DNA of 60,261 nucleotides from Anaerolineales bacterium UBA1429 (GTDB lineage Bacteria > Chloroflexota > Anaerolineae > UBA1429). The stretch is taken from NCBI GenBank assembly GCA_002329325.1, contig DCTX01000026.1, positions 105,613-165,873 of the forward strand. The letters are read 5' to 3'. The translations under genes were made by a program, and so were the position numbers. The first letter of the stretch is position 1; each line of letters starts with the position of its first letter. This document shows positions 1 through 9,065 of this stretch, piece after piece. The notes beneath the pieces are model-generated. The model saw only the letters and a program-made list of their open reading frames with translations, was not told the origin of the DNA and searched no databases.

Positions 1-222
1 CCTGGTTGGCGCCGGAGAAACGGTCGGCGCCGGAGGCGACGGGGTGGCCGTGCCCGCGAGGGACGCGGTGCTCGGACGGCAGCCCGCCAGGCAGATCAGC
101 AGCACGGCCGCCGCCAGGAAAAGGCCCCCGCGGGCCCCGCGCCCGCGGAGCACGAGCGTCCATGCGCCCATGGACGCGATCCATTCCGCCATCGAGTTCG
201 TCACGCCGCCCCCTTGCCCCAT
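1..222 (-). CDS. Lipoprotein, N-terminal part (runs off left edge)
   Basis: Reading the minus strand from an ATG at 222 gives 74 codons open to the window edge. A hydrophobic stretch (LFLAAAVLLICLAGC) ends in a lipobox with Cys48, followed at once by a Thr/Pro/Ser-rich linker (TATPSPPAPTVSPAPT), the usual spacer of surface lipoproteins in Chloroflexota. The functional domain lies outside the window, so function is unknown. The start is uncertain: a GTG at 204 has an AAGGGGG Shine-Dalgarno sequence just upstream, and an ATG at 171 would give a more normal short n-region. An extended -10 (TGCTATGAT on the minus strand, around 254-262) could drive it. Confidence 0.6.
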   Translation of the reverse strand, partial: MGQGGGVTNSMAEWIASMGAWTLVLRGRGARGGLFLAAAVLLICLAGCRPSTASLAGTATPSPPAPTVSPAPTR

Positions 223-288
223 GATGGTAGCCGCCCGCCGCCGGAACGGCCGTATCATAGCACAAAGCCGGGCAGCGCGAGAGCGTCG

Positions 289-310
289 CAACTCAAATGA
301 CAGTCGTACC
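289..310. repeat. Solitary copy of the IS-end motif
   Basis: This 22-bp stretch differs at two positions from the outer right end of the insertion sequence at 9.4-10.8 kb (reverse strand, about 10739-10760). No transposase lies next to it. It may be the footprint of a departed or decayed element, or a native sequence resembling the end. It lies between the divergent lipoprotein and flippase genes. Confidence 0.45.
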
Positions 311-336
311 GGATAAGGCGGCTGCTCGCCCGCCAT

Positions 337-365
337 TCGACAGGCAGCCCTATCCCGCGTATAAC
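337..365 (+). promoter_or_regulatory. Candidate sigma70 promoter for the polysaccharide block
   Basis: TCGACA at 337-342, 17-bp spacer, TATAAC at 360-365. It would give a leader of about 145 nt before the flippase ATG at 517. Moderate match only. Confidence 0.4.
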
Positions 366-516
366 TAGGCGGCGTTCCGTTCCGTTCGTGCAGGCCTCAG
401 CTAGAAGGATCTCTTGTGCGCCAACTTGGTACCGCGTCTACAACCGCGCCCGCGTACGGGCAAGCACCCCCCACCCTCGACGCAGGCCCGTCGCCCCACG
501 CCTGGATCGTGCCCGC

Positions 517-2040
517 ATGAGCTCCCATGCGCCGAACCCGGCCGGGCCGCAGGCGCGTGAGGAGCCCCGCCCGGCTCGCTTTGCGCTGAGCGTGCTGCAA
601 CTGGTGACGGGCGCAGCCGCGACCCAGGTGTTGGCCTTTGTTCTCACGCCCTTCATTGCCCGCTTTTACCTGCCCGAGACCTTTGGCGTTGCCGCGACCT
701 TTGCCGCCGCCCTCACCATCCTCTCCACGGTCATCACCCTGCGCTACGAGCTGGCCATCCTGCTGCCAGAGACAGAGCACAAGGCCGCTTCCGTGGCCTG
801 GGGCAGCCTGCTCGTCGTGGTTGTACTGAGCGGCCTGCTGAGCCTGGCGATCCTGCTATGGCGCGGCGAGCCGCGCCTGGCAGCGATCTGGGAGCTCATC
901 TCCCTGCCGGAGCTCCTACCTTTGGGCGTGCTCCTCAGCGGCGTGACCTCGGTGCTGATCTACTGGGGCATCCGCCATGAGAGGTTCGCCCTGCTCTCGA
1001 CCAACAGGGTCGTCTCCGCCTCGGTAGCAGAGCTCGGCCGCCTGGCCCTGGGTTGGCTGGGGCACAGCACCGTCGCGAGCCTGATCGTCGCCAACCTCGT
1101 GGGCGTCCTGGCGGGGATCGGCGTGTTGGCGCAGGGGATGCGCCACCAGGTGGGCGCGCTGGCGCGGGCGCGGCTGACCGAGGCCCTGGCCTCCCTCTAT
1201 CAATACCGCAAGTTCCCGCTCTTCGCCTCTTGGGCCGCCGTGCTGCACACCCTCTCCCATCAACTCACGCCCCTGGTGCTTGGGGTTTTCTTTGCCTCCC
1301 AGGTGGTGGGCTACTATGCCCAGGCCAACCGCGTCACCATCACACCGATCATCCTGCTGAGCGGCGCGATCACGCAGGTATTCGCTCGCAGCGCGGCCCG
1401 CGCCCGCACGGAGGGCAACCTGGGCGCCTTGACGACGGCCACCGCCCGCAACCTGATGCGCGTGGCCTGGTATCCCGCCATCGTATTGCTGTGCCTGGGC
1501 CCCGACCTGATCGCCTGGTTCTTGGGCGAGCCCTGGATCGAGGCGGGCCGCTATGCCCAGATCCTCTCGCTCTGGATGCTGACGACCATGATCAGCGAAC
1601 CGCTGGCCGCCCTCTATGCCGTGCTCGAACGGCAGGAGCTGGGCCTGGCGCTCAATCTGGCGCTTCTGGCGCTGCGCATCGGCGGGCTGGCCTACGGCGG
1701 GTGGCGCGGCGATCCGATCCTGGCGCTGGTGCTCTTTGCGGGCAGCGGGGTGGCGCTGAACTTGGGGCAGGTCTTTTTGCTGGTGCGCCTGGCCCAAGGG
1801 CGGCTCCTCCCGACCCTGGGCACGGCCCTGCTCTGCCTGGCCTTCAGCGTCCCGCTCCTGCTGCTGACGGCGGCCCGCCCGCTGATGGGCGGCTCCCCCG
1901 GTGTGGCCGTGATCCTGGCCCTGGCGGGCGGCCTCTGCTATGCGGCACTGTGGGTTATCGGCGATCGACAGGTGCGGGGCTTGGCCGCGGAGATGTGGCA
2001 GAGCAGAAAAGCCTGGCGTGGGCGTTCTCGCAACGCCTGA
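517..2040 (+). CDS. Polysaccharide flippase (Wzx/MOP superfamily)
   Basis: A 507-residue, very hydrophobic protein with about 12-14 predicted membrane segments. It begins with the family-typical N-terminal helix (FALSVLQLVTGAAATQVLAF) followed by a 'YLPETFG' element seen in Polysacc_synt-type flippases. Proteins of this family move lipid-linked sugar repeat units across the membrane. The open frame extends upstream to a GTG at 388, but the first 43 residues there are Arg/Pro-rich and unlike the family, so ATG 517 is preferred even though no clear ribosome binding site precedes it. Three glycosyltransferase genes follow on the same strand, which supports a role in surface polysaccharide export. 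Confidence 0.8.
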   Translation: MSSHAPNPAGPQAREEPRPARFALSVLQLVTGAAATQVLAFVLTPFIARFYLPETFGVAATFAAALTILSTVITLRYELAILLPETEHKAASVAWGSLLVVVVLSGLLSLAILLWRGEPRLAAIWELISLPELLPLGVLLSGVTSVLIYWGIRHERFALLSTNRVVSASVAELGRLALGWLGHSTVASLIVANLVGVLAGIGVLAQGMRHQVGALARARLTEALASLYQYRKFPLFASWAAVLHTLSHQLTPLVLGVFFASQVVGYYAQANRVTITPIILLSGAITQVFARSAARARTEGNLGALTTATARNLMRVAWYPAIVLLCLGPDLIAWFLGEPWIEAGRYAQILSLWMLTTMISEPLAALYAVLERQELGLALNLALLALRIGGLAYGGWRGDPILALVLFAGSGVALNLGQVFLLVRLAQGRLLPTLGTALLCLAFSVPLLLLTAARPLMGGSPGVAVILALAGGLCYAALWVIGDRQVRGLAAEMWQSRKAWRGRSRNA

Positions 2041-2084
2041 TGCGCCCGTATCAGGTCAGATCAGTTGATTGGCGAAACCAGGGC

Positions 2085-2112
2085 TTGCGTCGGCCCGTTG
2101 GTCCTCTATAAT
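2085..2112 (+). promoter_or_regulatory. Sigma70-type promoter before glycosyltransferase genes
   Basis: TTGCGT at 2085-2090, 16-bp spacer, perfect TATAAT at 2107-2112, in the 143-bp gap between flippase and first glycosyltransferase. Predicted leader about 65 nt. Confidence 0.6.
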
Positions 2113-2183
2113 AGAGTGTAGTCAAGTCGTAGGCTCAGGCTCGTTCTCCAGAGATCTACAGCAACACACAGACGGGACTTTGC

Positions 2184-3326
2184 ATGCATATTCTTGTCAT
2201 CTCGTTCACGGATCTCAAGGACGATCGGCGTGTCAACCGTCAGATTCGCTTCCTGGCGAGCGAACATCACGTCACGGCGGCAGGCAGGGCCTCGCCCGAG
2301 CTGGCCGATGTAGATTTCGTGCGCATTCCGATGCGGCCCAAGTCGGTGGCTGGCAAGGCCCTATCCCTTGCTCAGCTCGTGCTACGCCAATACGATTCCT
2401 ACTACTGGGGCTTTCACTATGTCCGCGAGGCCTATGATGCGCTGTCGGATATCCCCTTTGATCTCGTAGTAGCCAATGACCTGGAGACGCTCCCCCTTGC
2501 GCTACGCTTGGCTGGAGATCGTCCCGTCCTGTTCGATTCGCACGAGTACTTCCCACGTCGTTTTGAGGATCAGCTCAAGTACCGGTGGTTCATCAACCCG
2601 TATGCGGCGGATATGTGTGCTCGCTACGCGCCTCAGGCAGCCGCCATGCTGGCCACCTCGCCGGGACATGCCTCCCTCTACGAGCGCGATCTCGGCTTTC
2701 GGCCCACGTTGCTCACCAATGCCACCGACTACTTTGACCTCACTCCCATCGAAAAGCGCCCAGGCGACCCGATTCGCCTGGTGCATCATGGTGTCGCCCT
2801 TCCCTCTCGGTGCATAGAGCTGACGATCGAGATGATGGCCTACCTGGACGAGCGTTTCTCGCTGGACCTGTTCCTGGTGCCTGGCGAGCCTGCCTATATC
2901 GCCTCTCTGCAAGAGCGCGCCAAAGGCGATCCGCGGATTCGCTTCCCGGAGCCAGTGCCGGGTGCACAACTCGTCCCCGCGACCCACAATCACGACATCG
3001 GCGTCTTCTTGCTGCCGCCGACCAGCGCGAGCTACCAGCATGCCTTGCCGAACAAGCTGTTCGAGTACATCCAGGCCCGGCTCGCCGTGGCCATCGGCCC
3101 GTCTGACGGCATGACGCCGCTGGTCCGAGAGCACGATCTGGGGGTGATCTCGGATGATTTCACGCCTCAAAGTCTCGCGCATCGCCTGCTGTCGCTGGAT
3201 CACGATCAGATCAACGCCTACAAGCATCATTCCCACGCCATCGCGCACCGGTACTCCTCTGAGGGCAACCGCATCCTTCTGCTGGATCTGGTACGCACAA
3301 TACGGAGTGCTCGCCAACGACAATGA
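2184..3326 (+). CDS. GT-B fold glycosyltransferase
   Basis: 380 residues. The N-terminus (MHILVISFTDLKDDRRVNRQ) is typical of GT4-type enzymes, and a C-terminal nucleotide-sugar motif (PNKLFEYIQARLAVAIG, then P-L-V-R-E) is present, where the EX7E-like acidic positions sit. It should transfer a sugar from a nucleotide donor to a growing glycan on the cytoplasmic side of the membrane; donor and acceptor cannot be read from sequence. Its last four bases overlap the start of the next gene (ATGA), indicating translational coupling. G+C looks lower than in the flanking genes, as is common for polysaccharide loci. Confidence 0.8.
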   Translation: MHILVISFTDLKDDRRVNRQIRFLASEHHVTAAGRASPELADVDFVRIPMRPKSVAGKALSLAQLVLRQYDSYYWGFHYVREAYDALSDIPFDLVVANDLETLPLALRLAGDRPVLFDSHEYFPRRFEDQLKYRWFINPYAADMCARYAPQAAAMLATSPGHASLYERDLGFRPTLLTNATDYFDLTPIEKRPGDPIRLVHHGVALPSRCIELTIEMMAYLDERFSLDLFLVPGEPAYIASLQERAKGDPRIRFPEPVPGAQLVPATHNHDIGVFLLPPTSASYQHALPNKLFEYIQARLAVAIGPSDGMTPLVREHDLGVISDDFTPQSLAHRLLSLDHDQINAYKHHSHAIAHRYSSEGNRILLLDLVRTIRSARQRQ

Positions 3327-4486
3327 AGGTCCTCTTTGCCGAGTATCTGACCTGGGATGCGCCCTTTCGCGTGGGCAGCCACTACTACGCACGCCACTTT
3401 CTGGATCTAGGCTGGGAGGTGGGTTGGCTGGGCGGCGAGTTCCATCCGCAGAATCTCCTGGGCAACCGCGACGCGCTGGGCCGCAAGTTCCCCATCTGGC
3501 GACACGGCGGCATCCAGCACGAGGGCGGCCCCTGGGAGTATGTGCCGCTCAAGCTGGCGCCCTACCGCAACTGGGGGCCGCTCGCCTCCGAGGTCCTGGC
3601 ATGGAAGGGCTATCGCTGGACCATTCCTTCGGTCAGGGGCATGCTGGCGCGCGGAGGGTTTGACCGGGCCGACTTGCTCTGGCTGACGAACCCCCAGGCC
3701 TATCCTTGGCTGATCAGGGAGCCCGGATACGATCATGTCATCTACCGCGTGGCCGACGATCTGACGGTGCGCCCCGCGGCGCCCCCCTCGATCGTGCACA
3801 TCGAGGAGGAGGTCGCGCGAAGGGCCGATGCCGTGGTTGTGGTTCACCCCTCCACCTTCGACCGGTTCCAGGCCTGGGCGCCCGGCCGCACGCACCTGCT
3901 GCCCAACGGCGTGGACCTGGACCGTTTCGCAGACAGCTACCCACGGCCAAGTGAGTACCCGGAGCCAGGGCGACCGGTGGCCGTCTATGTGGGGAGCATC
4001 CTCCACTACTTTGACTCGGAGCTGCTCGCCGAGGTGGCCACTCGACGGCCGGACGTGCAGTTCATGCTCATCGGCGAGGCCAGGGTACCCCTCGGCCGAG
4101 CGACGGAGCTGCCTAACGTCTGCCTGTTGGGGCCTCGCATGCCGGAGCATGTGCCCCCCTATCTGCAGCACGCACAGGTCGGGCTCCTGCCCTTTACCCA
4201 ATCGCCCGTGGCCAATGTGATCTCGCTCAAGATGTACGAGTACCTGGCCTGCGGCCTGCCGATGATACACAGCGGGCTTGCTCCCGAGACGGCCGAGGAT
4301 ATGCCCGTTATGCTGGCCTACGACGCCGATGCCTTCTGCGACGCGCTGGATCGCGCCCTCGCCGTGACGGACGAAGAGCGGGCGAGCTATCGGGCCTATG
4401 TGGAGCAGCACTCCTGGAGGGCTCGCTACCGGACCCTGGATTCCCTGCTGCAGAGTCTGGGGCTGCTCCCCTCCCAGGACAACTAG
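3323..4486 (+). CDS. GT-B fold glycosyltransferase
   Basis: 387 residues starting MKVLFAEYLTWDAPF with a 'GSHYYARHFLDLGWEV' element that resembles the acceptor-side loop of GT4 enzymes. The C-terminal half has the donor-binding pattern (SLKMYEYLACGLPMIHSG). Overlaps the previous gene by 4 bp and is followed after 15 bp by the next glycosyltransferase, so the three enzymes are almost certainly one transcript. Specific sugar unknown. No signal peptide or membrane helix, consistent with a peripheral cytoplasmic enzyme. Confidence 0.8.
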   Translation: MKVLFAEYLTWDAPFRVGSHYYARHFLDLGWEVGWLGGEFHPQNLLGNRDALGRKFPIWRHGGIQHEGGPWEYVPLKLAPYRNWGPLASEVLAWKGYRWTIPSVRGMLARGGFDRADLLWLTNPQAYPWLIREPGYDHVIYRVADDLTVRPAAPPSIVHIEEEVARRADAVVVVHPSTFDRFQAWAPGRTHLLPNGVDLDRFADSYPRPSEYPEPGRPVAVYVGSILHYFDSELLAEVATRRPDVQFMLIGEARVPLGRATELPNVCLLGPRMPEHVPPYLQHAQVGLLPFTQSPVANVISLKMYEYLACGLPMIHSGLAPETAEDMPVMLAYDADAFCDALDRALAVTDEERASYRAYVEQHSWRARYRTLDSLLQSLGLLPSQDN

Positions 4487-4501
4487 GAAGGCACAAGGCC
4501 C

Positions 4502-5635
4502 ATGCGCATCGCCCTGGACGGCCGCTACATCCAAGACCACTTTCCCGGCATCGGGCGCTACACCTACGAGATCGCCCGCTGGCTGCCGGTCCTGGCGCCG
4601 GAGGCCGAGTTCCTCCTGCTGCGCGACCCCTGCGCGCCCAACAGCCGCTTTGCCCTGGATGAGATCCTGGCCCTGCCCAATGTGGGTGAGCTGCACGTCG
4701 AGGCGACGCCTTTTGCCCTGCGGCAGCAATGGGCCATCGCCCCCGTTTTGCGCCGAAACGGCGTCGCCCTCTATCACTCGCCCTACTACCTGATGCCCTA
4801 CGCCCTGCCCTGCAAGACCGTGGCCACCATCCACGACCTGATACCGCTGCGCTTTCCCCGATCGCTGCCCAACCCCCGCATGGCGCCCGTGTACAAGGCC
4901 CTCATCCGGCTATGCGCCCGCCGCGCCGATCACCTGATCGCCGACTCTGCCTCGGCGCTGGCGGATCTGGAGGAGAGGGGGCTGGTGGCGCCCACGGGGG
5001 GCACGCGCATCTACCTGGGCGTAGAGCCGCGGTTCCGGCCGCAGCCACCGGAGCAGGTGGCCCGATACCGCCAGACGGCGGGCTTGGCACGCCCCTATGC
5101 CCTGTACCTGGGCATCAATAAGCCCCACAAGAATCTGCCGGCGCTGCTGCGCGCCTGGGCCCAGTTGCCGGCGCCCTTGCGTGATGCCCATGCCCTGGTG
5201 CTGGCCGGCGCCCAGGATGCCCGCTATGCCGAGGGGCCCGCCCTGGCAGACGCCCTCGGGTTGGGCGAGAGCGTGCGCTTTTTGGGGGGCGTCCAGGAGG
5301 CGGACCTGCCGCTGCTCTACGCCGGCGCCACCTGTTTTGTGTTCCCCTCCCTCTATGAGGGCTTTGGCCTGCCCATCCTCGAGGCCATGGCCTGCGGCGC
5401 GCCGGTGGCCTGCAGCAGCGTTTCGTCCATGCCCGAGGTGGCGGGAGACGCCGCCCTGCTCTTTGATCCCGCCCGCGAGGGCGAGATCGCCGCGGCGTTG
5501 ACCGACCTGTTGACCGACGAGCCACTGCGCCGCCGCCTGGCCCAGGCGGGGCAGGCCCGCGCCCGCCAGTTCACGTGGGAACGCACAGCCGCCGAGACGT
5601 TGTCCGTCTATCGGCGGCTGTTGGGGACTGGCTGA
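4502..5635 (+). CDS. GT4-family glycosyltransferase (mannosyltransferase-like)
   Basis: 377 residues with a clear GT4 architecture: N-terminal 'MRIALDGRYI...GIGRYTYEI', the central 'YALYLGINKPHKNLPALLRAW' donor-domain start, and the C-terminal motif 'PSLYEGFGLPILEAMACGAPV' containing the conserved E...E pair, then 'MPEVAGDAALLFDP'. Closest known members transfer mannose or related sugars in O-antigen and exopolysaccharide assembly; exact specificity is an inference I cannot make. Ribosome binding site GGAAGG lies about 10 bp before the ATG. Last gene of the polysaccharide block; the next gene is convergent. Confidence 0.87.
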   Translation: MRIALDGRYIQDHFPGIGRYTYEIARWLPVLAPEAEFLLLRDPCAPNSRFALDEILALPNVGELHVEATPFALRQQWAIAPVLRRNGVALYHSPYYLMPYALPCKTVATIHDLIPLRFPRSLPNPRMAPVYKALIRLCARRADHLIADSASALADLEERGLVAPTGGTRIYLGVEPRFRPQPPEQVARYRQTAGLARPYALYLGINKPHKNLPALLRAWAQLPAPLRDAHALVLAGAQDARYAEGPALADALGLGESVRFLGGVQEADLPLLYAGATCFVFPSLYEGFGLPILEAMACGAPVACSSVSSMPEVAGDAALLFDPAREGEIAAALTDLLTDEPLRRRLAQAGQARARQFTWERTAAETLSVYRRLLGTG

Positions 5636-5643
5636 GCTGGCGC

Positions 5644-7206
5644 CTACTGGCGTTCGAACTTGAACCCCAGGCACGGCACCGAGGGGCCCGAGCTCGTCAT
5701 GGGACCAAAGACGACGCGCTGGATCTCGGCATAGTACGGGTTGCGCAGCGTGGCCTGCAGGCCCCCCGCGATATAGTCGTTCAGCAGCGACTGCCAGACA
5801 TGGTTGCGCAGATGGACCTCGTAGACGTGCTGCGCCACCGGAGCCGGCTGGAGCGACCGGTTGTCATAGCACACGTTCTTGTCCGAGGTGCAGGCCACCC
5901 AGTCTATCGTCGCCACGACCTTGATGATCCCCTTCCAGTTGGCCTCGCCCAGGCCCTGGGCAGCCCATTGCTGCTGGATCGCGTTGCGGGCCTCCGGACT
6001 GGTCAAGAAGCCTAGCTCCGCCCGGTAGCGCCCCCCGTCGGACCCGTTCACAAAGATGGACTCCATGTGCCAGATCTCCAGGGTGTTGGTGCCGTAGCCG
6101 CCATTGTCCACCGTCGTGGAGCTGGCGACCGTCAGCGGCGAGGCCGTGGGTTGCGGCGTGCGCGTCGGAGTGGGCGTGTCGCTCGGCGATGGCGTCGTCG
6201 TAGGCGTCTTGGGGGTCGCGGTAGGCTCCGGCGTGGCGGTGGACGTAGCCGTCGCCGTCGCCGTGGGCTCTTGGGTGTGCGTAGGGATCAGGGTCGCCGT
6301 ATGGACGACGGCGGTGAGCGTGAACGTCGCCGTCTTGGCAGGCGTCTCCTCAACCGTGGCCGTCGGCGAGGGTTCCAGGGTATTGGTCGGCGTCGCCGTA
6401 TCCGCCGGCGCGGCCGCCACGATCTCGGTGGCCGTCGGGGTCAGGGTGGCCGTCGGCGCCGCCGTGGTCGCGGCCCCACCGCGCCCCAGCAGGTTGGCCG
6501 CCAGGGTGTGGCCGGGAGCTCCCGGTATCGCCGAGGCCGCGACCACCAGCGCACCGGCGATCAGGAGCACGCCCACCACCGCCAACGCGATCGTCAGCCC
6601 CTTCTTGCGAGGCGGCTTGGGCGGCGGGGCCGAGGCAGGTGCCGCGGCGGGCGGAGGCGTCACAGGAGGAGGCGTGACCCGAGGCGGCCCGACAGGGGGC
6701 GGCACGACAGGAGGCGGCGCCTGCGGGCCCGGCGCGGGCGGAGGCGAAGACACACGGGTCACGGGCCGGGGCGGAGTCGGCTCATCCGGTGCGACGGAGG
6801 GCGCGGCGGGCGGCGTCTGGGCGATGATCGTGCCTTGCGGCTCCGGCGCGGGCGCGCCGCCGGTCACCGGCTGGCCGCATTCGGGGCAAAAGTGGGCCCC
6901 CTCGGCAATGGCCGCCCCGCAGTTCGGGCACATCCTGGAGGCAGGCGCCTGCTGGTCCTCGGGCTGCTCGGGCGAGGGAGCCGCAGCAGCAGGGGCCGCG
7001 TCGACCGGTGGCTCGGCCTGCACCCAGCGGCCTTCCTGGGCCACGTACCATTGGCCCGTGCGCGCGCCGATGGTCCACCAGCGGCCTTCGGCATCCTGAA
7101 GCCGCAAGGCCCGCACTTGCTCCAGATACGCTTCGTCATCCAGTTCGCCGTGCGCGTGCCTGCGCGAGAGCTCCTCAAAGGCGCGCTGCATCTCCTCAAC
7201 GGTCAT
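5644..7206 (-). CDS. Zinc-ribbon, single-TM protein with Thr/Pro-rich linker
   Basis: 520 residues from an ATG preceded by GGAAGGAG. Order of parts: residues 1-65, a small domain rich in aromatic residues (WWTIGARTGQWYV) found at the N-terminus of many Chloroflexota proteins; Cys93, 96, 107 and 110, a CxxC...CxxC zinc ribbon; a Pro-rich stretch; one membrane helix at about 203-226; a long Thr/Ala/Pro-rich linker at about 240-345; and a C-terminal domain of about 150 residues of unknown fold with a Cys pair (ACTSDKNVC). This places the zinc ribbon in the cytoplasm and the C-terminal domain outside. The longer open frame upstream to 7494 has no family-like sequence and was not used. Function unknown. 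Confidence 0.75.
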   Translation of the reverse strand: MTVEEMQRAFEELSRRHAHGELDDEAYLEQVRALRLQDAEGRWWTIGARTGQWYVAQEGRWVQAEPPVDAAPAAAAPSPEQPEDQQAPASRMCPNCGAAIAEGAHFCPECGQPVTGGAPAPEPQGTIIAQTPPAAPSVAPDEPTPPRPVTRVSSPPPAPGPQAPPPVVPPPVGPPRVTPPPVTPPPAAAPASAPPPKPPRKKGLTIALAVVGVLLIAGALVVAASAIPGAPGHTLAANLLGRGGAATTAAPTATLTPTATEIVAAAPADTATPTNTLEPSPTATVEETPAKTATFTLTAVVHTATLIPTHTQEPTATATATSTATPEPTATPKTPTTTPSPSDTPTPTRTPQPTASPLTVASSTTVDNGGYGTNTLEIWHMESIFVNGSDGGRYRAELGFLTSPEARNAIQQQWAAQGLGEANWKGIIKVVATIDWVACTSDKNVCYDNRSLQPAPVAQHVYEVHLRNHVWQSLLNDYIAGGLQATLRNPYYAEIQRVVFGPMTSSGPSVPCLGFKFERQ

Positions 7207-7750
7207 GACGGACTCCTTCCTACGTGCGCTTCGCCTCGCCTCCGGCCTATTGTAGCACGAAGAAGCCATCCACGCGATGCCCGAATCGGCTCGCCTTGGC
7301 GCCGCCACCAAGGGATGCTCGGGCCGCGGTGCCCCCTGCTGGTTCGGCCGATGGCTTGCGGCTTCGACAAGGTCTGCCTTGTCGTTATGCACGAGGCGTA
7401 GCCGTTGGGAGAGGTGCTGGAGGCGGCGAGACAAGGGCGATTCTCTCCGCCCAGCAAAGAATCGCGCGCTGCCGCAGCCGACAGGCCTTGACATAAGTCC
7501 CCGACTGCCTTATGCTATAGCTAACGACATCCCAGCCCCTTTGCAGCAACCCCGCCCGCGCCGACTTGCCCAGCCGCGCCCGCCATGCATCACGCTTCCC
7601 CACTTGCTTCCGGGGTGCCCGGGAACCGGGGCGCACCAAAGCGCCCTTGTCCCGTGGCCGAAGCCTTGCACAGCAAGATCTGCCTCTTCGAGTCTCGGTT
7701 CCCGTGCGTGAGCGGAAATGCGTTCGGTCTACGAACGCCAGGAGGGGGAA
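7207..7750. other. Intergenic region between divergent genes
   Basis: Holds an extended -10 (TGCTACAAT, minus strand, near 7249-7256) for the zinc-ribbon gene and the plus-strand promoter at 7488-7516. Neither strand shows a credible protein between 7260 and 7480. Nothing else recognised. Confidence 0.5.
7488..7516 (+). promoter_or_regulatory. Sigma70-type promoter for the CxxC/RDD gene pair
   Basis: Perfect TTGACA at 7488-7493, 17-bp spacer, TATGCT at 7511-7516. Implies a leader of about 230 nt before the ATG at 7751. Confidence 0.6.
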
Positions 7751-8329
7751 ATGGAAGCCGGATCGGAAACACGTCCCGTCATGCGTCGCGAAAGCAACTT
7801 TATTGTCGAGGAGAACCTGGAAGCGGTGCGATGGCCGCACCAGTGCGTGGTATGTGGCGGCCCGGCGGAGCAGACTGACACCCTGGCGCTGCGGCAGAAC
7901 TACAAGGGGATCGGAGAGGTGCGGGTGGATGTGGCGGGGATACCCTACTGCCAGGTGTGCTGGCGCAAGGCGCGCGCCGGCAAGCGCCTGAACCAGGCCG
8001 TCTGGATCGGCACCGTCTTGCTCGGCATCCCGCTGGCCATCCTGTTCGGCGTACTGGCGATGCGGAGTCCCAGCGTGCGGTTCGTCTTTTGCGGGATGCT
8101 CGTCCTCCTGGCCTTCCTGACGGCGTACGGCATCGCCTGGCTGCTCGTCAAGCTGCCCATCAAGCTGCTCTTTCGCAACCGCATCGTCGAGCCGGTGGAT
8201 GCCTGGCTCATCACAGAAAAGAAGCGCGACGGCCGTGATGGGGTGAGCATCGTCATCCAGATCCCCAACAAGAGCTATGCCGATGCCTTTGCCCGCGTGA
8301 ACGGCCTCGTAGCCAAGGAGGCGACATGA
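7751..8329 (+). CDS. Membrane protein with N-terminal CxxC pair
   Basis: 192 residues. The start at 7751 has AGGAGG five bases upstream, a better site than the ATG at 7718. An N-terminal cytoplasmic part contains two Cys pairs (CVVCGGPA and YCQVCW), probably a zinc-binding knuckle; two membrane helices follow (about 84-104 and 108-130); a C-terminal beta-rich tail ends the protein. No known family recognised. It overlaps the RDD gene by four bases (ATGA), so the two products are probably made together and may act together in the membrane. Confidence 0.65.
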   Translation: MEAGSETRPVMRRESNFIVEENLEAVRWPHQCVVCGGPAEQTDTLALRQNYKGIGEVRVDVAGIPYCQVCWRKARAGKRLNQAVWIGTVLLGIPLAILFGVLAMRSPSVRFVFCGMLVLLAFLTAYGIAWLLVKLPIKLLFRNRIVEPVDAWLITEKKRDGRDGVSIVIQIPNKSYADAFARVNGLVAKEAT

Positions 8330-8952
8330 CAGAGATCGCGGCGCGTTCGCTGACGCTCCCCTATGAACAGGCCACCTCGTATCGCCGCCTGGCCGCCAGA
8401 TTCATCGACTTGGTCATGGCAGGTTTTGTCCTTACCCTGCTGGGCGTCGCCCTGGCGATGGGCCTCGCCACATTCATCACCGGCGCTGGGGCGAACGACG
8501 CCGCCCTGCAGGCATGGTTCTGGGGCGTGTTCGCCGTCCTGTTGCTGGCCTACGACACGCTGCTCCACAGCCTGCTGGGGGGCACCATCGGCAAGCTCCT
8601 CCTGGGGATGCGCGTCGTCACCGCGCAAGGACAGAAGCTTGGTCTGGCCAGGAGTCTGGCGCGCGCGCTGGCGCTCTATGCCCTGGGACTGGTCGTTGCG
8701 TTCCTGGTGGTCATCACCATGAGCCTCTTCGGCTGGATCTTGTTCAGGGCCCTGGGCAAGTATGAGCGTTTGCCCCACGACGCCCTGGCGCGCTCGTACG
8801 TAGTTCGGGTGCGCAAAGGAGCGTTCGTACCGGTGCACGTGGCACCGATGGTGCCGGCCGAGTCCCCGGCAGCAGAGCTGGATCGGCTGCGCAGCCAGGG
8901 GATGATCTCGGAGCAGGAATACGAGAGGAAGAAGAACGAACTCGGCAGTTAG
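8326..8952 (+). CDS. RDD-family membrane protein with C-terminal SHOCT domain
   Basis: 208 residues. The RDD signature appears early (RRLAARFIDLVMAG, with conserved Arg and Asp), followed by helices and the 'GGTIGKLLLGMRVV' motif characteristic of the family. After the last helix, residues about 184-208 form a SHOCT segment (ELDRLRSQGMISEQEYERKK), a short module often found at protein ends and thought to mediate interactions. RDD proteins have been linked to transport or membrane stress, but no single function applies. Translationally coupled to the upstream CxxC membrane protein. Confidence 0.8.
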   Translation: MTEIAARSLTLPYEQATSYRRLAARFIDLVMAGFVLTLLGVALAMGLATFITGAGANDAALQAWFWGVFAVLLLAYDTLLHSLLGGTIGKLLLGMRVVTAQGQKLGLARSLARALALYALGLVVAFLVVITMSLFGWILFRALGKYERLPHDALARSYVVRVRKGAFVPVHVAPMVPAESPAAELDRLRSQGMISEQEYERKKNELGS

Positions 8953-8986
8953 CGATGTCCAGCCCGCCATCTGATGGGGCATGGGA

Positions 8987-9052
8987 ATCCCGCCAAAGAT
9001 AAAACGCAGCCCCTGGTGAAGGAGCTGCGCAGATGTGTGATTCCGGCGGGAT
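8987..9052. terminator. Structured region between convergent genes
   Basis: ATCCCGCC at 8987-8994 pairs with GGCGGGAT at 9045-9052, and inside it CGCAGC...GCTGCG can form a second stem. It sits between the convergent RDD and infA genes and could terminate both, but there is no T-run. Confidence 0.35.
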
Positions 9053-9065
9053 GTAGCCGCGAGAC

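Noticed and set aside
3407..4834. 475-residue minus-strand open frame
   Set aside because: Shadow of two glycosyltransferase genes on the plus strand; no ribosome binding site or family features.
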